The translations under genes and the position numbers were made by a program. Shown in pieces: positions 1 to 6,117 of a stretch of DNA of 6,117 nucleotides. Numbering within the stretch: position 1 is the stretch's first letter; the number at the start of each line of letters is the position of its first letter. Source of the DNA: Acidimicrobiaceae bacterium (GTDB lineage: Bacteria; Actinomycetota; Acidimicrobiia; Acidimicrobiales; RAAP-2); contig JAUTXB010000117.1 in assembly GCA_030838245.1 (NCBI GenBank), positions 1 through 6,117 of the forward strand, in the 5' to 3' direction. The notes below the pieces were generated by a model. It was not told where the DNA came from. It did no database searches and worked only from the letters and a program-made list of their open reading frames with translations.

Positions 1-1760
1 TCTCCGGGCAATTCCAGGTACTCGACCTCGCGGGACAGCTGCTCGAGCGCGGCGACGACCTGGTGGGACTCGTTGACCGGAACGTTCGTGTCGAGCTCGC
101 CGTGCACGACCAACACCGGGACCCGGATGCGATCGACGTGATGCAGCGGCGAGAGGTTGGCCAGCAGCGTCGCATCCTGAACGGGATCGCCGTACTTGGT
201 GACAGCCGCCGTGGCTATCCAGGGCTCGGTATCCCGAAAGAAGGTGGTGAGGTCGGACATGCCACAGGTGTCGACTCCGCCGGCGAACAGACCCGGATAG
301 AGGATCAGGGCCATGAGGGTCACATAGCCGCCGTAGGAGCGACCGCTCACCGCGATGTGCTCGGGATCCGCCAGTCCTTCGGCGACCAGCCACTCGGCGG
401 AGGCGGCGACATCGGCGATGGCATCCAGGCGCCCGAAACGGTCGTCGGCATGGACGAACGCTCGGCCGAATCCCGAAGAGCCGCGAATATTGGGCGCGAA
501 CACCACGATGCCGGCGGCGGCCAGCAACTGGTGTTGCGGATGGAAGACCGGGCGCTCCTGGCTCTCGGGCCCACCGTGGATGCTCACGACCGCCGGTCCC
601 CCGGCGGGAGCATCGGCCGGCCGGTACAGCCACCCGGTGATGGTCAGACCGTCGTGGGACTCGAACCGCTCGAGGGTGGGCACGATGCATTGGTGGTCCC
701 CGGACACCGAGATGGCCAGGGGTCGCCACGCCCCGCTCCCGAGGTCGAGCAGCCACAAGCTCGGGGGGAACGAGGGCCCTTCGACGGCCAGGACGGCCCG
801 GACCCCGTCGCGGGCCATGACGGCACTGCTGACCACCGACCCGGGCAGGCCGTCGAACCGTTGCCGCTCCCCCGAGATGGTGTCGAGCAGCTCCAGCTCA
901 CTGCGGCCCTCGACGTTCCAGACCAGCAACACCCGGTCGCCGCGGTCATCGGCGTCGGCGAACTCGAGCTCGCCGTCGTCGCGCTGGGCGATGGACCCGG
1001 CCTGAGCCCGCCCACCGTCGTCACCCAGGGGCACGGCCACCAGGGCCGGCCGAGGCTGCCCGGCATCGGTCACCAGATAGGCAACCAGGGTGGCGTCCTC
1101 GTCGCTGGGGGGTGGTCGGAGCAGCCCGTACTCCGTCGACCCGGTACCGGGGTGAGGAAGGACGTCGCGGACGGTGTCGGTCCGACGGTCGAGCAGCATG
1201 CAGAAGTGGGCGCCGCGGGTGCCGTCACGCAAGAGCGCGAACCTCCCGTCGGCCGAGAGATCCAGCACCTCGACCAGCTCGCCCGCCGCGATCTGTTCCT
1301 CGGAACCGGTCTCGGGGTCGAAGAGCACGCATCGGTTCTCCTGCCTGGTGTCGTCGCGGATGGTGATCACCACCTGGTGTCCCCGGCGGGACCAGGGTCC
1401 GAGCGCGGCGTGCTCGGGATCCCCGGCCAGACGACGGCCGTTCGAGCCGTTGGGGCGCACGACCCATACCTCGGAGCGGACACCGCCACCGGTGGCGACC
1501 GAGCACGCCAGCCAGTGCCCGTCCGGCGACCAACGCACGGCGAGCACGGGGTCGTCCGACAACTTCACCACCGTCGCCGGCTCCTCTCCCTCGACCGACC
1601 CGACCCAGAGCTCGGGTATACCTCGTCGATCGCTGAGGTAGGCCATCCGGTGACCGTCGTGAGTCAGGGTCGGGGCCCAACATCCCCAGGCACCGGCTAG
1701 CTCGTCGGCCAGGTCGTCCAGCGGGGGCGGTGGCAACGCCGTGCGTTCGGTGCCGGTCAC
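1..1760 (-). CDS. S9 family serine peptidase (prolyl oligopeptidase / acylaminoacyl-peptidase type), 3' end cut by window edge
   Basis: Predicted cytoplasmic serine peptidase that cleaves short peptides; 586 codons are in the window. Residues about 20-350 form an N-terminal beta-propeller with TolB/WD40-like strands such as VRWSPDGHWLACS (75-87) and DLSADGRFALL (168-177). An alpha/beta-hydrolase domain follows from about 365: HGGP (395-398), NIRGSSGFG (424-432), nucleophile elbow GRSYGGY with Ser475, and HGELDTNVP with catalytic Asp557. The last residues, EYLELPG, normally run into a G-H pair, so the catalytic His should be near residue 589, just outside. Family length suggests only a few dozen residues are missing. 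The GTG start overlaps the upstream stop by 4 bases, and an in-frame TAG at 1764-1766 rules out any earlier start. No signal peptide or membrane segment is seen; the N-terminus is proline-rich. The family call is firm. The substrate is unknown; by context it may be the peptide made by the two upstream genes. Confidence 0.93.
   Translation of the reverse strand, partial: MTGTERTALPPPPLDDLADELAGAWGCWAPTLTHDGHRMAYLSDRRGIPELWVGSVEGEEPATVVKLSDDPVLAVRWSPDGHWLACSVATGGGVRSEVWVVRPNGSNGRRLAGDPEHAALGPWSRRGHQVVITIRDDTRQENRCVLFDPETGSEEQIAAGELVEVLDLSADGRFALLRDGTRGAHFCMLLDRRTDTVRDVLPHPGTGSTEYGLLRPPPSDEDATLVAYLVTDAGQPRPALVAVPLGDDGGRAQAGSIAQRDDGELEFADADDRGDRVLLVWNVEGRSELELLDTISGERQRFDGLPGSVVSSAVMARDGVRAVLAVEGPSFPPSLWLLDLGSGAWRPLAISVSGDHQCIVPTLERFESHDGLTITGWLYRPADAPAGGPAVVSIHGGPESQERPVFHPQHQLLAAAGIVVFAPNIRGSSGFGRAFVHADDRFGRLDAIADVAASAEWLVAEGLADPEHIAVSGRSYGGYVTLMALILYPGLFAGGVDTCGMSDLTTFFRDTEPWIATAAVTKYGDPVQDATLLANLSPLHHVDRIRVPVLVVHGELDTNVPVNESHQVVAALEQLSREVEYLELPG
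1757..1760 (-). other. GTGA start/stop overlap between amidotransferase and peptidase genes
   Basis: The minus strand reads GTGA: the amidotransferase stop TGA shares two bases with the peptidase start GTG. No good Shine-Dalgarno sequence precedes the GTG, so the peptidase is probably translated by ribosomes that have just finished the amidotransferase. Confidence 0.85.
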
Positions 1761-3547
1761 GCGCTAGTGATGCCCATGGCTTGCAACCACATCTCGATCA
1801 CGCCCAGCTGCCAGAGGGCGTTGGAGCCGAGGGTGGTCCGAGTCTCGTTCGGCGCAGCCAGCATGCGGTCGACTGCCTCCGGTCGGAACAGCCCGCGGGC
1901 CACGGCGGCGGGATCGGTCAGGGCGGCCCGCACCCGCTCGAGATAGGGGCCCTCGAGCTGACGGATGGCCGGAACAGGAAAATATCCCTTGGTCCGGTCG
2001 ATCACCGCGTCGGGGACGATGCCCCGGCTGGCCGCTTTGAGCACGCCCTTGCCGCCGCCGGCCAACTTCAGATCCGGTGAGATCCGCCCGGCCAACTCGA
2101 CCAGCTCGTGGTCGAGAAAGGGAACCCTCGCCTCCAACCCCCAGGCCATCGTCATGTTGTCGACCCGCTTCACCGGATCGTCGACCAACATGATCGTCGT
2201 GTCGTTCCGGAGCGCAGCATCCACGGTCGTCTCGGCGCCGGGGCGACCGAAGTGGGCCCGGATGAAGTCGGTGGGGGCGTCTTCGGCCAGACGCCATTCA
2301 TCCGACAGCAACTGGTTCAATTCCGAGAACCGGCGGTCGAAGAACACCGATGCATAGGCCTCGACGGCCCGGTCCCGCTCCACGCCCTGGAGGGGCGGGT
2401 ACCAGTCATAGCCCCCCAGCACCTCATCGGCACCCTGGCCCGACTGGACGACCTTCACGTGGCGGGACACCTCCTGGCTGAGTAGGTAAAAGGCCACACA
2501 ATCATGGCTGACCATCGGTTCGCTCATGGCCCCGATGGCGCCGTCAATGGCCGGGAGGAGACGCGAGCTCTCGATCTTGATGCGATGGTGGTCGGTCCCG
2601 AAATGGGCAGCCACCAGGTCTGAGTACTCGAACTCGTTGCCCGACTCGCCGCCGGCATCATCGAAGCCGACGCTGAAGGTCGAGAGGTCCTTCTGACCGG
2701 CCTCGGCCAGGAGGGCCACGACAAGGCTCGAGTCGATGCCGCCGGACAGGAGCACCCCGACCGGGACATCGGCCACCTGTCGGCGCTCGACGGCCATCCG
2801 CAGCGCATAGATCAAGGCGTCCTGCCAGTCCTCGGCGGACAGATCGCGTCTCGCTCCGTCCCGAGCGAATGTCGGGTCCCAGTACAACTGGTCCCGTGTT
2901 CGCCCATCGGGCTCGATCACGCGGACCGTGGCCGGGGGAAGCTTACGGATGCCGTTGAGAATGGTGTGGGGAGCCGGAACCACGGAATGAAAGGTCATGT
3001 AATAGCCCAGAGCGGACCGGTCGATCGAGGTGTCGACGCCACCGGCTGCGAGCAAGGCCGGCAGCGAGGAGGCGAACCGGACTCGGTCGTCCGAGCGGGT
3101 CACGTACAACGGCTTGATGCCCAGCCGGTCCCGCCCCAGCACCAGCCGACCGCTCTCGTGCTCGACGATGGCAAAGGCGAACATGCCGAGGAAGTGCGAC
3201 ACGCAGTCGGTCCCCCATTGGGCGTACGACTTGGCCACCACCTCGGTGTCCGAGTGGGAGAAGAACGAGTGCCCCCGGGCCGTCAGTTCTGACCGGAGCT
3301 GCCGGTAGTTGTAGATGCAGCCATTGAAGACCACCGTCACACCGATGTCCGGGTCGACCATGGGTTGTGACCCCCTGGCCGAGAGGTCGATGATCGACAG
3401 CCGGCGGTGACCGAGGGCTGCCCGTCCCTGGGCCCAGATTCCGAATCCGTCGGGACCTCGACCGATCATGACGGCACAGCTCCGCTCCACCGCAGCTACA
3501 TCGGCCGGTCGCCCGTCAAAGCGGACCTCACCGGCGAGACCGCACAT
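1757..3547 (-). CDS. AsnO-like N-acetylglutaminylglutamine (NAGGN)-type amidotransferase, asparagine synthase family
   Basis: Class II glutamine amidotransferase fused to an AsnB-type synthetase: glutamine is hydrolysed, and ammonia attacks an adenylated carboxylate to give an amide. The 596 residues start MCGLAGE, so Cys2 becomes the N-terminal nucleophile. Other GATase motifs are RGPDG (30-34), GHRRLSIIDLS (46-56), FNGCIYNYRQLR (74-85) and SDTEV (99-103). The synthetase half has the PPi loop SGGIDSS (268-274), SEPMVSHD (342-349), SGQGADEVLGGY (369-380) and WGLEARVPFLDHELVE (469-484). All are intact. The Cys in FNGCIYN, the SEPMVSHD stretch and the Gln in SGQGADE fit, from memory, the AsnO enzymes of the NAGGN osmoprotectant pathway rather than asparagine synthetase. 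The ATG at 3547 is chosen over an in-frame TTG at 3565 because it exposes Cys2 and has a strong GGAGG 8 bases upstream. It overlaps the ligase gene by 20 bases and the peptidase gene by 4. Family is certain; the substrate is inferred, and an ordinary asparagine synthetase is the alternative. Confidence 0.93.
   Translation of the reverse strand: MCGLAGEVRFDGRPADVAAVERSCAVMIGRGPDGFGIWAQGRAALGHRRLSIIDLSARGSQPMVDPDIGVTVVFNGCIYNYRQLRSELTARGHSFFSHSDTEVVAKSYAQWGTDCVSHFLGMFAFAIVEHESGRLVLGRDRLGIKPLYVTRSDDRVRFASSLPALLAAGGVDTSIDRSALGYYMTFHSVVPAPHTILNGIRKLPPATVRVIEPDGRTRDQLYWDPTFARDGARRDLSAEDWQDALIYALRMAVERRQVADVPVGVLLSGGIDSSLVVALLAEAGQKDLSTFSVGFDDAGGESGNEFEYSDLVAAHFGTDHHRIKIESSRLLPAIDGAIGAMSEPMVSHDCVAFYLLSQEVSRHVKVVQSGQGADEVLGGYDWYPPLQGVERDRAVEAYASVFFDRRFSELNQLLSDEWRLAEDAPTDFIRAHFGRPGAETTVDAALRNDTTIMLVDDPVKRVDNMTMAWGLEARVPFLDHELVELAGRISPDLKLAGGGKGVLKAASRGIVPDAVIDRTKGYFPVPAIRQLEGPYLERVRAALTDPAAVARGLFRPEAVDRMLAAPNETRTTLGSNALWQLGVIEMWLQAMGITSA
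3528..3547 (-). other. 20-base overlap of the ligase fusion 3' end with the amidotransferase start
   Basis: The ligase TGA (3528-3530) lies 20 bases inside the amidotransferase gene, in a different frame. With the strong ribosome site embedded just upstream, this arrangement points to one mRNA and coupled or re-initiating translation of the two genes. Confidence 0.85.
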
Positions 3548-6074
3548 GCTCGCCCCCTCCCCCAAGGTCGTCGTCCAGCAGGACCCAGGTATCTTTGGCG
3601 CCGCCCCCCCGGGACGAATTGACCACCATGCTGCCCGCCGGGGCCACCCGGGTCAGCGCCAGCCCGGCCAGCTCGGCCTCACCGGCCCCGGTAACCGTGA
3701 GGTAGACGAACGCCCGCAGATCGACGTGTCGAGGTTCCAGTCGCCCGTCGACCAGGGTTGGAAGCGTCGACAGGGCGACCACCTCCTGGGCTACCCAGGC
3801 ACCCGGGTCAGCCATGATCTCCTTCGATCTTCGGCTCAGCTCCGATCGACTCGCCTCCGGCCCGATGAGGACCCCGCTCCCGCCGTAGCCGCCCACCGGC
3901 TTGGTCACGAGAGCGTCGAGGCGATCGAGGACGACGGCCCGCTCGGAGGGGTCAGCGCATCGATAGGTGGGGACGGGAGCCAGCAGGGGTCGTTCCCCGA
4001 GGTAGTAAGCGATCAGATCGGGTACGTAGCAGTACATCGCCTTGTCGTCGGCGATGCCGTTGCCCGGCGCATTCACCACGACCACGTTTCCCTGCTGGGC
4101 GGCGTCGAGCAGCTGGGCACCGACGGGCCGGCCGCCGACGTCGACCAGATCGATGAGCTCGCAGCCCAAGCGGAGATAGACCACGTCGACCCGGCGCCCT
4201 CCGATCACCACCCTGTCCCCTTTGACCTCCACCTCGCTCGGTTGGGCAAGGAGCAGCCCCACCTCCTCGGCGATCAGGCGGTGTTCGAACCAGCCGGAGT
4301 TGTCGGCCCCCTCGGAGAGCAGGGCCACGGTGGCGTCGGAGACGGGCGAACAGCCCCGCAGGGTCCGACCGATCAATGCCAGCGCGTCCTCGGCGTTCCG
4401 CATGGGCGCAGAGGCGAAGAGCTCGGGCATCACCTCGTGCATCAGGCGCCGAATGGCCAGGGCGTAGCCCACACCGGAGGGAACCCGTGCGTTGTCCTCG
4501 AGCACGCGCCAACCACCGATGGCGTCGCGAACGAGGTCGAAGCCGATCACCGGTGCCCGCACCACGTCATCGGGCAACAGGCGCCCCTCGGGTCGCCATG
4601 CGCTGCAGCCGGTGATGACCTCTGGAGCCATCGCACCGTCGCGGACGATCTCCGCCCGACCGTAGGCGTCCCGCAGGTATGCCTCGATGGCCCGAGCCCG
4701 CTGGGTCAGCCCCACGGCGAGCACAGCCCATTCGTGGGCCGGTATCGCCCGAGGGACCAAATCGACGGGGAAGGGGCGCTGTTCCCCGCCGACCCCGAAC
4801 GTCAGACCCTTGTCCCGAGCGCGGGCGGCCCGAATCGACGTCTCCGCCGGGTCGAATTGCTCCAGCAATTTGAAAATGGGCTCATAGGTCGAATACGGGA
4901 TCCCGGTCGGGTGCACCGCCTCGTCAGCCACTGGGACCCGGTAGCTCGCCGACCACCGGGTCCTCGAGCGGGGCCCGTCCGTCCGACCCTCGGTTTCCCG
5001 GAGCAAGTGGCGAACGACGTCGTCTACCCTGCCGCGCTCGGCATAGCGGGCCCGCTGCCGCTCGCTCGACGACCCCCGAGCCATGGCCGCAGCCGTCAGC
5101 TCCGAGATCACCTCCCAGTCGCCCGACTCCTCGAGCTGCGGTCGGAGGTCATCCACCAGATGGCCGACCACCTCGGAGGCCGGCAACGCGGCGGACTCCG
5201 GTCGGCCGTCGATCAATGTGTCGGACAGGCCACTGCGGGCCGCCCGCCACATGGCGGCGCGGTAGAGCGGCCCGGAACGGTTCGGCCGTTTGCCGCCGGT
5301 CGACTCTGCGTCGATGGCGCGTTCCACCGCGGCGCGGAACAACCCGGCAATCAAGATGGTGTCGTCGACCAGCGGACAGGAATCGCACACCCGCAGCTCG
5401 AGCGTCGGGAAATTGGGCGACGGTCGGACGTCGAAGTAGGCCATCTTGTCGTCGGAGATCACGCTCGAGTCGATGAGGCTCTGGATCAGACCCTGGTATT
5501 CGGCGTACGTCTTGAGCCGGGGCGTTCGCCCGGCAGTCGGCCAGCGCTGCCAGATCACCGTGCGCACACTGGCGTAACCGGTGTCCTGTCCCTCGAAGAA
5601 GGGGGAGCTGGTGGAGAGGGCGAGGAGCGTGGGCAGCGCGCTCTCGACCCACGGGATGAGGCGGACGGCCAGGTCGGCGTCCTTCACTTCGACGTGGACC
5701 TGGAGGCCGCAGACGAGGTGCTGGTCGACCAGCAGGCGGTAGTCCTGTTGCATCCGGCTGTAGCGGCCCAGCGCGGTCAGCTCCAGATCGGCCGCGCTCG
5801 ACAGTGGCGCGGTTCCCGCCGCAGCCACGGCCAGGCCCTGGTGGTTGGCCGCCGTGATCACATCACTCCGCAGCCCTTGCACCTCCCGGCTGAGCCCATC
5901 GAGCGAGCTGCAGACTGCGGTGTTGGTCTCGACGGTGCTGCGTTGCAGTTCTGCGGAAAAGCCCTTGTCAGGCAGCCGGTTCAGGAGCTGCGGGGCCCGA
6001 AAGGCCAGTCGAAACGTATCGGCATCGATTACCTGCAGCTCTTCCTCGATTCCGAGAGATCGAGCCGTAGACAT
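3528..6074 (-). CDS. Carboxylate-amine ligase (YbdK/GCS2) fused to circularly permuted type 2 ATP-grasp ligase
   Basis: Two complete ATP-dependent ligase modules in one 848-residue chain. Residues 1 to about 365 match the glutamate-cysteine ligase 2/YbdK family, with a length close to stand-alone YbdK: GIEEEL (8-13), LQVHVEV (124-130), LSTSSPFFEGQDTGYASVR around 153-171, and DVRPSPNFPTLELRVCDS (215-232). After a short Arg-rich linker, about 390-835 is a circularly permuted type 2 ATP-grasp domain: VLEDNARVPSGVGY (524-537), NAPGNGIADDKAM (668-680), KPVGGYGGSGVLIGP (725-739), PRHVDLRAFV (781-790) and NSSRGGGAKDTWVL (819-832). The first module probably activates a glutamate-type carboxylate for an amine acceptor. 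The second probably forms another amide bond; neither substrate can be read from sequence. The ATG at 6074 is preferred to one at 6110 because GCS2 proteins begin a few residues before GIEEEL. It appears to be first in the operon, and no frame break or lost motif is seen. Confidence 0.93.
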   Translation of the reverse strand: MSTARSLGIEEELQVIDADTFRLAFRAPQLLNRLPDKGFSAELQRSTVETNTAVCSSLDGLSREVQGLRSDVITAANHQGLAVAAAGTAPLSSAADLELTALGRYSRMQQDYRLLVDQHLVCGLQVHVEVKDADLAVRLIPWVESALPTLLALSTSSPFFEGQDTGYASVRTVIWQRWPTAGRTPRLKTYAEYQGLIQSLIDSSVISDDKMAYFDVRPSPNFPTLELRVCDSCPLVDDTILIAGLFRAAVERAIDAESTGGKRPNRSGPLYRAAMWRAARSGLSDTLIDGRPESAALPASEVVGHLVDDLRPQLEESGDWEVISELTAAAMARGSSSERQRARYAERGRVDDVVRHLLRETEGRTDGPRSRTRWSASYRVPVADEAVHPTGIPYSTYEPIFKLLEQFDPAETSIRAARARDKGLTFGVGGEQRPFPVDLVPRAIPAHEWAVLAVGLTQRARAIEAYLRDAYGRAEIVRDGAMAPEVITGCSAWRPEGRLLPDDVVRAPVIGFDLVRDAIGGWRVLEDNARVPSGVGYALAIRRLMHEVMPELFASAPMRNAEDALALIGRTLRGCSPVSDATVALLSEGADNSGWFEHRLIAEEVGLLLAQPSEVEVKGDRVVIGGRRVDVVYLRLGCELIDLVDVGGRPVGAQLLDAAQQGNVVVVNAPGNGIADDKAMYCYVPDLIAYYLGERPLLAPVPTYRCADPSERAVVLDRLDALVTKPVGGYGGSGVLIGPEASRSELSRRSKEIMADPGAWVAQEVVALSTLPTLVDGRLEPRHVDLRAFVYLTVTGAGEAELAGLALTRVAPAGSMVVNSSRGGGAKDTWVLLDDDLGGGGEHVRSRR
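3556..3560 (-). promoter_or_regulatory. Shine-Dalgarno sequence (GGAGG) for the amidotransferase gene
   Basis: The minus strand reads GGAGG in a purine-rich run, 8 bases before the ATG at 3547. The site lies inside the last codons of the upstream ligase gene. It decides the start: the in-frame TTG at 3565 lies upstream of this site and would put extra residues before the catalytic Cys. Confidence 0.8.
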
Positions 6075-6087
6075 GACGCCGACTCTA
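6075..6087 (-). promoter_or_regulatory. Candidate actinobacterial -10 element, possibly giving a leaderless operon mRNA
   Basis: The minus strand reads TAGAGT (6087-6082), which fits the TANNNT form of actinobacterial -10 boxes. It is followed by 7 bases and then the ATG at 6074, so transcription could begin at or next to the start codon. This would explain why no convincing Shine-Dalgarno sequence precedes that ATG. A -35 box is not clear: TTGCTG (6107-6102) is only 14 bases away, which is too close. The sequence right of 6117 is not visible, so a more distant promoter or an upstream gene is possible. Confidence 0.35.
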
Positions 6088-6095
6088 CGAAGCCT

Positions 6096-6110
6096 ATGTT
6101 TCAGCAACAT
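6096..6110. repeat. Short palindrome ATGTT-N5-AACAT upstream of the operon
   Basis: A perfect inverted repeat with 5-base arms and a 5-base centre lies just upstream of the candidate -10 element, where an operator or activator site could sit. The arms are short enough to occur by chance, and the site also covers the alternative ATG at 6110. Confidence 0.25.
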
Positions 6111-6117
6111 GTCCCCG

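Noticed and set aside
63..1700. A 545-codon open frame on the plus strand
   Set aside because: It lies opposite the S9 peptidase gene, whose minus-strand frame carries clear catalytic motifs. The plus-strand product is rich in Gly, Arg, Pro and Gln and has no recognisable domain; long antisense frames are common in G+C-rich genes.
1764..2297. A 177-codon minus-strand frame inside the amidotransferase gene, and other internal frames on both strands
   Set aside because: They are Arg/Gly/Pro-rich shadows of the three real genes, with no domain motifs and no independent ribosome sites noticed.
1757..3547. Plain asparagine synthetase AsnB
   Set aside because: The catalytic Glu of SGEG is Gln, the glutamine-site Glu is Cys, and the partners are peptide-type ligases. 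Kept as an alternative only.
3548..3565. Upstream TTG start giving a 602-residue amidotransferase
   Set aside because: It would place six residues before Met and block the N-terminal Cys nucleophile; the ribosome site also fits the ATG at 3547.
3604..3610. Run of seven C bases as a possible frameshift site
   Set aside because: The reading frame continues correctly through it: the ATP-grasp motif NSSRGGGAKDTWVL is intact on both sides.
6075..6110. Upstream ATG at 6110 giving an 860-residue ligase fusion
   Set aside because: The 12 extra residues are basic and not typical of the GCS2 family, and they cover the candidate promoter. Not fully excluded.

Overview
The window is G+C-rich (about two thirds by eye), with strong G/C preference at third codon positions. 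It is almost entirely coding, and all real genes lie on the minus strand. Gene content, a GTG start, gene overlaps and a possible leaderless promoter suggest a high-GC actinobacterium. An acidimicrobial or related lineage is plausible, but that is inference and the sequence does not fix the taxon.

Read in the direction of transcription (right to left), the layout is as follows. Positions 6075-6117 hold a short upstream region with a candidate -10 element and a small palindrome. Positions 6074-3528 encode an 848-residue fusion of a YbdK/GCS2-type carboxylate-amine ligase and a circularly permuted type 2 ATP-grasp ligase. Positions 3547-1757 encode a 596-residue asparagine-synthase-family amidotransferase whose motifs fit the N-acetylglutaminylglutamine amide (NAGGN) amidotransferase subgroup (AsnO) better than a housekeeping asparagine synthetase. 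Positions 1760-1 encode an S9-family (prolyl-oligopeptidase-like) serine peptidase that runs off the left edge about three codons before its expected catalytic histidine.

The three genes overlap by 20 and 4 bases, so they almost certainly form one translationally coupled operon. Together they give two ATP-dependent amide-forming modules, a glutamine-dependent amidating enzyme and a cytoplasmic peptidase. This parallels the known NAGGN osmoprotectant trio (GNAT/ATP-grasp synthetase Ngg, amidotransferase AsnO, M42 peptidase), but the synthetase and the peptidase belong to different families and no acetyltransferase is visible. The working hypothesis is a pathway for a small C-terminally amidated peptide, probably glutamate- or glutamine-based, acting as an osmolyte or other protective metabolite. 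No RNA genes, mobile elements, CRISPR arrays or convincing terminators were seen.
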